From assembly GCA_025617745.1 (NCBI GenBank), contig CM046873.1, positions 32,869,101 to 32,933,100 of the forward strand: DNA of 64,000 nucleotides. The letters are read 5' to 3'. Positions 10,201 to 22,200 of this stretch are shown here, piece by piece. This DNA comes from Heliocidaris erythrogramma. Lineage: Eukaryota; Echinodermata; Echinoidea; Camarodonta; Echinometridae. Positions within the stretch are counted from its first letter, which is position 1; every line of letters starts with the position of its first letter. Under the pieces are notes generated by a model that was given only the letters and a program-made list of their open reading frames with translations, made no database searches and was not told where the DNA came from. The translations under genes were made by a program, and so were the position numbers.

Positions 10201-13200
10201 CCTGCACTTGTTTTCCCCGCCTTATACTAAATTCTGGATCCGCCCCTGATCATGTGAATATGTCTTATTTATCCAAAGCTTGCATGAGTTCTGAAGAAAA
10301 TTCCTTTTAATCTTGATGAAAATTGATATGGATACAATAATGTTCGAGTAGAAGATCCATGCATAGACCTAGAGGGAGCGATTTGATCTTGCCATGTTTC
10401 TGTGGTTTATTAATACTCAGAGTAACATCCATAATTAGTGGTACGTCCCCTGTAAAGGATGCAATAATGAGAAAAAATGAATTTGTCATTTTATTTTCAG
10501 GGGGATTATGGCCCCCTTATATGGGTCTTGGGAGGACCGACGGATTGACTTCCCCCCTACTACCCCCCCCCCCCCCCTCCAGCTCCCCCCATTCCATTGT
10601 CATCCCATCAGCCCCAGGGCGAGGGGAGAAGGGATTAATATTCCGGTAGCCTCCTACATTCCCGGTCAGGACAATCTGATCGCGGATTTTCTGTCTCTGG
10701 GCAAATGCCTCCCGTCAGAGTGGACTCTTCATCCGGAGGTGTTTGCTCTTCTCCAAGAGGTGTGGGGTCCTCTGGAGATCGCTTGGCTCTTGTTGATAGC
10801 CCCACATTGGCCAGCGAGACTGGCTCTCCGAGAGGGCCTCCCAGTTTGTAATGAGAAGCCGTAGAGACTCCACTAGAGATCTCTACAACTCTCGTCTAGG
10901 GGCCTTTTCTTGGTGCGAGAATCAGGGTGTCTCGCCACGTGAAGCCCCTATTGGTGTTATTGCCGATTTTTTGATCTCCCTTTTCGATAAGGGTAGATCG
11001 ACTTCAACCATACGTGGCTATCGTTCGGCTATTGCCGCCGTCCACGTTGGTTTTGCTGATGGTTCGGGAGTCTCCAACTCCCCTCTTTTGGCTAGGTTGA
11101 CTCGCTCCTTCTTGCAGCGTCCATCAACTCGTAGCCCGACTCCTTCTTGGAATCTACCCAAGGTCCTTGACGTGCTTGCGAAGCCACCTTTTGAACCTTT
11201 GGGTAAAGCGTCCCTTCACCATTTAACGGTCAAGACGCTGTTTTTAGTTGCTATTGCTTCTGCACAGAGGAGTACTCTTCATGCTCTGTGTATCACACCG
11301 GGTCACATCCGTTGGGAGAACCATGGTGTGCGACTTATACCCAAGCCCTCCTTTATTGCCAAAAATCAGACTGCTTCCTCTGGACCAGTTGAGATTTTTC
11401 TTAGACCGCTGTCGGACCATTCCTCGGTGCAGGAGGATAAGGTCTGGTGTCCGGTGAGGGCCTTGAAATGGTATTTAGATAAGACTAAGACTCTTCGTAA
11501 GAGTGATCAGCTTTTTGTCATCACTCGAGAGCCCTTTTCCCCCGCTTCCAGAGAATCCATTTCTAGATGGATAGTCGAAGCAATCCAGGCAGCTGGGCCG
11601 GAGGCCCTATTAAGTGATGGGAAGCCCCGTGCTCACGATACCAGGGGCATCAGTGCCTCTTGGGCTCTTTTCCAAGGGGTGCCCCTAGTGGACATTATGA
11701 GGGCAGCCTACTGGCGCTCCTCCACGTCCTTCACATCTTTTTATTTAAAAGATGTTCTGTCGAGTCTTTTTCTAATAAGACGTTGCAAGCTGCAACGTCA
11801 TCCTTGGGTTCCTGTTGACCTTCCTCTTGGGACATGCCCCCCATTTCAATCTGTGCTGGTCTAGCAAATAGGTAGGTACATTGATTTATTGTAGTAAATC
11901 AGTAAAATCAGAAGTGATTTTATTATTTGCTAGATAAATCTATGTCCCACCCTCCTACCCCACTCCTTGCCTAGCAACATGTCAAAGTTTGTCTGAGGCT
12001 GCTCGTAAAGAGGATTGTGTGCGCGCGTCATGCGTACGTGCACAGAGGAAGGCGTGATCCTGGGGGGGGGGGGGGGGGGGGGTATATGCACTGTCGTGAC
12101 TTCAATTACTCGAATGGCTTGCGTAGTCGGAAGACTAGCAAATAGGTAAATAGGTAGGTACATAGATTTATCTAGCAAATAATAAAATCACTTCTGATTT
12201 TACTGATGTCGCTTACAAACTGTGCCCTATAAAGTCCACAAAAGAGCCACATAGGCCTACGTAGCTCCAAATAATCAGAGGCTTCATAAGACTCCCCTAC
12301 TGATATCAGCACAATCAAAGGCAGTGCAGCAGGCACAATTACCAAAGTTATACTAAAATGAGCAGTGCCCCTAAATAATAACAGGAAGAAATTTTTTTTT
12401 TCATATCCAAGTCATAACTTTTACAAAAAAAAAATTGCTTTTCGACATCTCTTTTATAATGCTTTAAATCTTTACGTTAGTAACGGAACCCCGAAATCAA
12501 GAAAAGGATGAATTTTCAAAAGTTTCATTATAGAAAATGTGCTGTTAATTTTGGGCGACGCGGGGAGGGGGTCAACATTTTTTTTTCGGCAGACCTGCAA
12601 CATTCACTCGGGGGGGGGGGGGGGTGGTGGTGGGGTATGGGGGTTCCAGTTTCCCTCCATAATTCCCTGACAAGCAAAAAAGTCTTTCCGATTTTTTTCG
12701 CTATTTTGAACCCCCGTAAGTGAGGTTTTCCTGGCATCTACTAACGCAATGGAGACCATAAAAAGCAGTCCTGTGATATAGGAACGTACTGTGTGGGTCT
12801 GGACATGATGGCGTTTTTCTATGCACATTAATTTTTTACTTTATAGCCCAAGGGGGTTAAATCCCCTACCACCCCCCCCCCCCCCCCCTGTAGATACGCC
12901 ACGGGAGGTCGTGTCGAAGTGAGCCTTCGAATATGCGGACTGAACGCCGTCCTAGATTTTCTGCATACCGCGCTGTGTGCAAGAACGGCTCACCCGTCCA
13001 CTGGCTTCTCCCTTGTCCATTGCCGTCTTCTCTAAAACGTGAATCTCCACCCATTGTTAGCTTCATGCTTCACCTACTTTGTATGCAGTCAACACAAACG
13101 GTCAGTTGTCGCTGGGAGGATCTAGGACGGTGTTCTAGTCACGTCTGAAAACTCCTTAATGCGCTATAAGTGCAAAAGGATCCTTGTGACGCCAATGTAG

Positions 13201-16200
13201 TCTGCAGAAGGCTTCCTCGAAGGCGCCCATTCTTGCCTTTCACAAGCTTCGAGTTGGGTTCCTTGCACGCATTTTCATGTTATCCGTTATTTTCCTCTTA
13301 CTCCTGTACTATTAACCCATAGAATAATAAGTAATTTTTTTTGGAGGTTGATTTTACACTCTAGCTGTCCGTAATATTTTGTTTTTAAATTTTCTTAAAA
13401 TCGTTAATATCCCTCATCAGTTGGTATTCGGCTAGCAGGAACAGGTAGCAACGACAGGCAAGGTCGCGTCGAGATCTTTTACAACCGACAATGGGGAACA
13501 GTGTGCGATGACAGTTGGGGACTGAATGATGCCAACGTTGTCTGCAAACAGTTGGGCTATGCAGAGGGTGCTACTGAATACAAGGTACAGGCCCAGACTT
13601 TCGGCCAAGGCACTGGACAGATCTGGCTGGACAACGTAGTTTGTACGGGCACCGAAACTAAAATCACGGACTGTCCGGCGAATGCAATTGGGACCCATAA
13701 CTGCGGACACGACGAGGACGCGGGGGTCGTATGCGCAGGTCAGTGTCCATAATTTCAACAATATTAGTGATTTGATAAAAATAAGAAAATACTTTTTCTT
13801 TTTATTCCTATGTGGGGGATCTACCATAGTAGCAAAATCCATCGAGCATTATCCTTTCAGTGCAGCTCACATAATTCATTTTAAACATGATGACCGTAAA
13901 GTAGTTTAAAAGCAAATCCGCATGTGACATTTTTTTTGTACTACATTTATTTGTATAATTTCAATGATTTTAAAATCTTACAATACGTAATCATTCGCAT
14001 TTACTGCGTGACAACTTCAAATAACGTTCACCGCTATTACAAAGGCGCAGAGCATGATCGTTCCTATTTTCGAATCGCCAGACCCCCGCCTATTTACCAA
14101 GAAAATGAGATTAAATTCACTTTTTTTTTAAAGCGTAAATTAGATAAATGTAAATTTAAGGGATGCCCAATTTTAACGTTTCCAAGTAAAACAACCATAT
14201 TGAGGTTCTTTGACAATGAACATGATGAAATTAGTGTTTCAAGGTTCCAGCAACAAAATTATCAGTATAGGCCTAAGCATTATCTCCCAATTGGTTGACT
14301 TGTACATAATGTATTGTAACAACTGGTGTAGCGTAAACCTGTGACAATGTGCACGTTAACATAATTTTAATGAAAATTTATCTTTTTGAACGTTCATATT
14401 CCACAGGCACGCAAACAGGTGAGATGATTTTCCTTTTGACGCACTTCTAATACCATGAACAGTCTTTCTATACCATGTATACACCATACACCAGGAATAT
14501 ACAAGAACAAAGCTATCGGGGGCGGCGATTTCTTGTCATGGTTGGGGGGGGGGGGGGAAACCAGCGATGGAGAGGGTCTATGACGGTTAAGGCCCCACCG
14601 CCCCCCCCCCCAAAAAAAAAAAAAAAAGAACGGGCACAGAATTTTGCACTCTGTAATTAAAAAGCTTTTGCATCCTGGCGTATTCCTGAGTAAATATATT
14701 TTACAATAAATTGATGCCTACATATTACAGACATGCCAACTAATACGGATTCCTCACCCAGTTTCGCTCCTATTACACTTGATAAGGGGGTACCAACATC
14801 TATGGATGTCTGAAATTAATTTGGAACACAGCATTACCATAATGCACCGCACCTGTCTACTCGAACAACCTTTTGTTATCCACTGGCATTAACTATTTAT
14901 GGCTATGGTTAAAATAACTGTTCTGAATTTTTGCCTGTGATACACAATGCCATACCCCTTATCAACCGTAAAAGGTGAGGAATACGATTTTAGGTTGGCA
15001 GCACTGCATATTATGCTAGTTGACACAAACTACGACACCACCGAAAAACTTTAAAGTGGCATTCGCGCTGCCCCACCCCGCTATGCCACATTCCCATAGT
15101 CACCTGCGCGAACGCACTCCCGCCATCTTCCTCTTTTCATTCTCGCTGCCGATGAATTAACAGTCATTGTGGGGAACAAGATGATTTCGGTGCAACTGGT
15201 CTCATCTGCGCACCATTCCCCATATCAATGTCCTAGAGATGCTGGCGGCCTTGTCCTCTGCCATTTCAGACACATAATAGACTCAAATTAATGAATAAAC
15301 TACAATACTTGAAATCCAGTTTGCATACATTACTTGTTGCTATATCTGACAAGCCTCTGGCAAGCTTTCAGGTTGTCAAGAACATGTTTATTTAGTAACA
15401 ACGCATGATTGTTATCAAGGCCGTACGCGGGGGGGGGGGGGGGGCCATGGGGGCAGTTGCCCCCCCCCCAGAAATTTCAAAATCATACTTTTTTTTAATC
15501 GGGTTTTAGACTTTTAAATGATCCAATAATAAAAAGCGATCATCTTGCCCCCCCCCCGGAAAAAATTTCTGCGTACGGCCTTGATTGTTATACATGTATA
15601 TCCCTTTCAGATATTCGGCTAGCAGGAACAGGTAGCAACAACATGCAAGGACGCGTTGAAATCCTTTACAACGGAAAATGGGGAACAGTGTGCGATGACA
15701 GTTGGGGGCTGAATGATGCTAACGTTGTCTGCAAACAGTTGGGCTATGCAGATGGTGCTACTGAATACAAATTACGGGCCCAGACTTTCGGCCAAGGCAC
15801 TGGACAGATCTGGCTGGACAACGTGGTTTGTACGGGCACCGAAACTAAAATTACGGACTGTCCGGCGAATCCAATTGGGACCCATAACTGCGGACACGAC
15901 GAGGACGCGGGGGTCGTATGCGCAGGTCAGTGTCCATAATTTCAAGATAATATTAGTGATTTGCTAAAAATGAAAAGAATTATCTACTTTCTATTTATTC
16001 CCATGTGGGGGAAAATACCATATAGTAAATCCATCAGGATTGCCCTTTCAGTGCGAGTTGCTTTCCTTACACGCATTTTCATGTTATCCGTTATTTTCAT
16101 CTTTTACTACAACCCATAAAATATTAAGTAAATTTTGAGATTGATTTTATTCTCGAGCTGTACGTACACGAAATATATTTTGTTTTGATTTTACATTTTA

Positions 16201-19200
16201 TTAAAATCGTTAATATCCCTCTCAGTTGGTATTCGGCTAGCAGGAACAGGTAGCAACGACAGGCAAGGTCGCGTCGAGATATTTTACAACCGACAATGGG
16301 GAACAGTGTGTGATGACAGTTGGGGACTGAATGATGCCAACGTTGTCTGCAAACAGTTGGGCTATGCAGCGGGTGCTACTGAATACAAGGTACAGGCCCA
16401 GACTTTCGGCCAAGGCACTGGACAGATCTGGCTCGACAACGTGGTTTGTACGGGCACCGAAACTAAAATCACGGACTGTCCGGCGAATCCAATTGGGACC
16501 CATAACTGCGGACACGACGAGGACGCGGGGGTCGTATGCGCAGGTCAGTGTCCATAATTTCAACAGAATATTAGTGATTTGATAGGAATAAAAAGGTAGT
16601 TTCTTATTTTTATGTGGGGGAAATAATTACCCTTTCAGTGCAGCTCACATAATTAATTTCAAACATGATGACCGTAAAGTAGTTTAAAATCAAATCCGCA
16701 TTTGACATTTTTTTTGTAGTACATGTATAATTTTAATGATTTTAAAATCTCACACTACGTAATCAACTCCAAATAATCCACACACCGTACTCAACAAACT
16801 TTGAGACGACCTCACCCGTGATGTTCACCGCTATACAAAGGCACAAAACATGATCGTGTTTTTCGAATCACCAGACCCCCGCCTATTTACCAAGAAAATG
16901 AGACTTAACTTTTTTTAACGCGTAAATTGGGTGAATGTGAATTTAATGGATGTCAGGTAAAGCAACCATATTGAGGTTCTTTGACAATGAACATGATGAA
17001 ATTAGTGTATTCAAGGTTCCAGCATAAATTATCAGTATAGGTCTAAGCATTATCTCCCAATTGCATGACTTGTACATAATGTATTGTAACAACTGGTGTA
17101 GTGCAAACCTGTGACAATATTATACTCATGTTAAATTTTAATAGAAATATCTATTCAACGTTCATATTCCAAAGGCACGCAAACAGGCGACATGGTTTTA
17201 TTTTTACATTTAAGTGTTCCTCCCCTTCAACCCGTCTCAAACATCAACCACCACATAAAAAATTGTAGCACAAAAAGAATTTACGTACAACTAAAACAGT
17301 CCCCCCCCCCAAAAAAAAAAAAAAACAACAACAAATGTTCAAAGTTCAATTTAGGAATGCCATGCTTACATAACTTCGGACTCCCTAGAGCCGAACTGTC
17401 ACACATAAGAGACAAAATATTACGGGTACCTGAATGATCGCCACGACCGCCCCACCACAATATTGTATTGCAGCTTTACTTTTAAACTAATTTTCACCTG
17501 GAATATCACATTGAACACATTAACAAAATGTGCTTCAGGCGACCAGACATATTCATGATTTGTCTCTAAATCATTTGATATTACTATTCTTCACAATTCA
17601 ATTGCATTTCCAGAATACAAGTAAATGAAACGTTACTTTCTAAATCTCGGAAGTAAATACGAAGCAACTTTTACTCTGCAATGCAGAAATATCCATAGCA
17701 ACCGTCAAACGTGTCGGAACAACTTGCAACGACAGTTCGTATCGAGACTAATTTTCACGAGTGGGGAATAGTCACTATGAACACGATGACAAAAAAGCGG
17801 ATAAAATATACAGCTCATTGAACCCTCCACAATTGTTCTGGTAGACAAAAGAACATCCCTTAATTGCTATTATGTAAAATAAGTAGAACTGAATATGCAT
17901 GTGACACCTGTTCTACATATATTTATATAATAGCAATGAAGAGATGTTCTATTATCTACCGGAGAAAGTGTGGAAGGTACAATGAGGAGCTGTATATTTT
18001 GTTCGCCATGTGAGTAGTGAGCTTTCGAATGTGTGCACTCAACGCCGTCCAGGATTTTCCGCATACCGTGCTTTGTGCAAGAACGGCTCACCCATCCACT
18101 GGCTTCTCCCTCGTCGATCCCTCAACTAGTCAGATCGAGAAGGCGTCACAAATGGCTTTGCCGCCTTCTCTAAAACGTGAACCACCTTCACCCTTAGTTA
18201 GCTTCATGCTTCACCTGTATGCAGTCAACACAAAACGGTTATCGCTCGGAGGATCTACGACGGCGTTCTAGTTGACACATCCGAAAACGCCTCGGTGTGC
18301 TATAGGTGCGAGAGGATCATTGTGACACTAATGTATTCTGCAGACAGTTAGGCTACCAAGAAGGCGCCCATTCTTGCCTCACACAGGCTTCGAGTTGCTT
18401 TCCTTACACGCATTTTCATGTTATCCGTTATTTTCCTCTTAATCCTTTACTGTTAACCCATAGAATAATAAGGTTGATTTTACACTCTAGCTGTACATAC
18501 ACAATATATTTTGTTTCGATTTTTACATTTTATTAAAATCGTTAATATCCCCCTCAGCCGGTATTCGGCTAGCAGGAACAGGTAGCAACGACAGGCAAGG
18601 TCGCGTCGAGATCTTTTACAACGGACAATGGGGAACAGTGTGTGATGACAGTTGGGGGCTGAATGATGCTAACGTTGTCTGCAAACAGTTGGGGTATGCG
18701 GAGGGTGCTACTGAATACAAGGTAGAGGCCCAGACTTTCGGCCAAGGCACTGGACAGATCTGGCTCGACAACGTGGTTTGTACGGGCACCGAAACTAAAA
18801 TCACGGACTGTCCGGCGAATGCAATTGGGACCCATAACTGCGGACACGACGAAGACGCGGGGGTCGTATGCGCAGGTCAGTGTCCATAACTTCAAGAGAA
18901 TATTGATTTGATAAAAATAAGAAACTTTTTCTTATTCCTATGTGAGGGAAATCCCCTAGTAGCAAAATCCATCGAGGATTGCCCTTTCAGTGCAGCTCAC
19001 ATAAATTCATTTCAAAATTGATGACCGTAAACTAGTTTAAAAGCAAATCTGGATGTTTACAATGTTTCTGTATTTGTATAATTTTAATGATTCCATTATC
19101 ATTCGTATTAAATTTTATTGCATAACAATTCAAAATAACGTCCAGACACTCATTAGTATGACCAATACTCGACACAAAGATACCCGCCCACGTTCTGTTC

Positions 19201-22200
19201 ACAGCTACACAAATTAAGCGCAAAGCTTACATTTTCTAATCTCCTCCCCGGCCGCGTCTTTTTTTTGTAACCAAGCCTAGGCAGATTTCGCATTTTTTCA
19301 TACTAATACGGTTTATTCCGTCAAGACTAATCTTCATGAATATTCATGAAACGAATTATACCGATATAATAAAACGAGCAAGAGCATCGAGCAGCTGTTC
19401 TGTGTGGCGCAATCGGATAATCCTGTCCTCTCTTGGCGAAGGAACCACGAGTTGGAACCTCGGCAGAAGTTTATATTACGAAATTTTCTTTTGCTTATTT
19501 AAAAATAAGGTGACTGAGTAAGAAAATACAAGTCCGATACTTGTAGTCTGTTTCAAAGTCATCAAAAAGGGGTTTCTGCCTAGGCTTGGTTACAAAAAAG
19601 ACACCCCCGGCCGGCCTACTTTATAATTACCAATAAAACGATGTTAAATAACCTCGCTTTTAACGCCTTACATAGGTATATGTACATTTAAAGGAAAATC
19701 CAACCCGATTTTTCTGTTCTATGAAGCGTAACTTGCTGATTAATTTGATACCAAGTTTACCAAAATTGTACAGCTATGAAGAAAGTTAGAGAATGTGTTA
19801 GATCTCGCCAAACACTACTTTCACCACCAGTCTGCTGCACATGGGGGCTGCCATTTTCCACGAATGACTTATCTGTCATGACAACTGGCTAGTCTAGATT
19901 GTGTCAGTTTTTTAATTTTTTTTATTTGGTTTTCCCCAACGCTGCTTTCTCTCTACATGCACATCCCACACGGGCGCAACTCGTAATCGCACTATCCCCA
20001 AAATTATCACCCGGAGGGTGGAATTGCAAAGTACTTGTTCGGATCGCGCGATATGGAGACACAAAATTCGGGGCAAGTTCTATAACGTTTCTCTCTGAAT
20101 ACTTTTCTTTGAAGATTGCTCTGAACATTTAGATCTTTCACTTTGTTAAAGCGAGGCCACACACCAGTAATTCAAACCACAACAATTGCCATTGTGTTGC
20201 AGATGAAATTCCAGAACACCTTTTTTAACCCATAGTCATGAATCCTTAATCACACTGGACCCCAAAAGGTTGGATAAACGACAGCTGCAAAACACACAAT
20301 GTCAATTGTGTTCTGAATTATACGAAAGATTTTGTTGCCTTGATTTAAAAAAAAAATGAAAAAAATCTTAATCGAGCAATTTTTAAAGAAAAGTATCCAG
20401 AAATTAACTTGCTCCCGAACAATTTTATATCCTTCAACTTTACAATGCTAAAACCTCTGTCGGATAGATGTATGTGTAAAAGTTTTTTGAGCTAGTGTGG
20501 AGAGTCGCGCTTTGCGTGGGATAGGCGTGTAGAGAAAGTGCAGGGTAGGGGAATAAACCAAAACAAGAATCTGGACTAGGAATTGTCCACGTAATACACC
20601 ATTCGTGGACTAAGTCCACTGCAAACATGGAAAATGGCGGCCCCCATGCATGTGCAGCAGACGATGGGCGAGAGACGGGTTTGGTATCGTCATTAACTTT
20701 CTTCATAGCTGTCCAATTCTACTTTGGGATTAAATTAACCAGCAAGTTACGCTTCATATAACATCAATAGAAAGAAATAAGGTTGGATTTTAAGGGATGC
20801 CCAATTCTAGCATTTCCAGGTAAGCTGTAGCTTCATGGTAAAACAATATTGAAAGTTCTTTGAATTAGTGTTTCAAGGTTTCCAGAAACAATCGTATGCC
20901 TAACCAGGAACCATTTGGCATGATCAGTGGCGGATTTAGAGGGGGGGGGGGGGGTTGGCACATCCGGCCTGTACCCCCCCCTAGAACGAAAACCTTTTTA
21001 AAATCTTGTTTGCTCTTCATAAATATGGAGGGAAACTGAACAAATTTTGGAGGTCTGGCGAAACCATTGTTACAACCCCTTACCCCCTCCCCCCCCCCCC
21101 CCACAAGCGACTTTTTGAGAGCTGGCGAGACCCCAAAAATACAAGTCTCCATTTTCCAAAAGTTGACAACCCTGCATTTGTGTCCCAACCCCCATACAAA
21201 ATTGTGGATCCGCCCATCGATATTAGTCATATTTGAGAAAGAGAACGATATTTGCTTTCCGGTGCTATTAATCATGCCAGAGAAAGAGATTTGGCTAAGG
21301 GTCTAGGAATCGTTTGGTCAAAACGGGCATTTCTATATTCGACACATCTCCTTGAAATTACACTAGTCTTAATGTATTCAAATATATCAAGTGTAGGTAA
21401 TGGTAATGGCAGGGAAACTTCCCATTCCCAATGGCTCATATTACTGTGTTTATGGTGTGGCGAGAATATTCCACGACTCAAGAGGTCTACATCCTAATCT
21501 ATGCTTCCTAAGCATCAGAGGTGACCCCCTGCCTCCGGGGGCACAGTGCCCCCACTTTTTTCAAGTACCCCAAAAGTGCCCCTTTACTATGAAAAGTGCC
21601 CTTTTACCTTCTGATAAATGCCCTATATACATGTATATAGTTAATATATTGTACCTATATACTTCGATGTCGCTTACAAACTGTGCCCTATAAAGTCCAC
21701 AAAAGAGCCACATAGGCCTACGTAGCTCCAAATCAGGCTTCATAAGACTCCCCTACTAATATCAGCACAATAAAAGGCAGTGCAGCAGGCACAATTACCA
21801 AAGTTAAATATACTAGAATAACCAGTGCCCCTAAATCATAACAGGAAGAACATTTTTTTTTTCATATCCAAGTCATAGCTTTTACCCACAAAAAATCGCT
21901 TTTCGACATCTTTTTTATATTGCTTTAAATCTTTACGTTACTAACGAAACCCCGAAATCAAGAAAAGGATGAATTTCCAAAAGTTTCATTATAGAAAATG
22001 TGTTAATTTTGGGCGACGCGGGGAGGGGGTCGACATTTTTTTTCGGCAGACCTCCAACATTCTCAGTGGGGGTATGAGTGTTCCAGTTTCCCTCCATAAT
22101 TCCCTCCATAATTCCCTGACAAGCAAAAACATCTTCATTCTAAAAGGGGCACAATAGAGAAAATGGCGGGTCGTCTATGGTCAAAATGCATACTTTTCTT

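Larger units (their letters stand above)
12206..15960 (+). repeat. Segmental duplication, copy A part 2 (partner 21662-25660)
   Basis: From GATGTCGCTTACAAACTG to just past domain 3 the sequence parallels 21.66-25.66 kb, including a broken SRCR exon, an SRCR exon, a microexon and a second SRCR exon. Copy A has the extra 168-bp element at 15416-15583. Copy B has the extra segments at about 22135-22300 and 23728-24287. Confidence 0.8.
18876..21380 (+). repeat. Segmental duplication, copy B part 1
   Basis: Partner of 8319-9440. It holds additional elements not present in copy A (19256-19602 and the interior of 19688-20793). Confidence 0.75.

Noticed and set aside
13432-13842. Minus-strand frames opposite the SRCR exons (also at 8132, 16237, 18569 and 23034)
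   Set aside because: Antisense shadows of highly similar SRCR exons, repeated because the exons are repeated; no family resemblance of their own.
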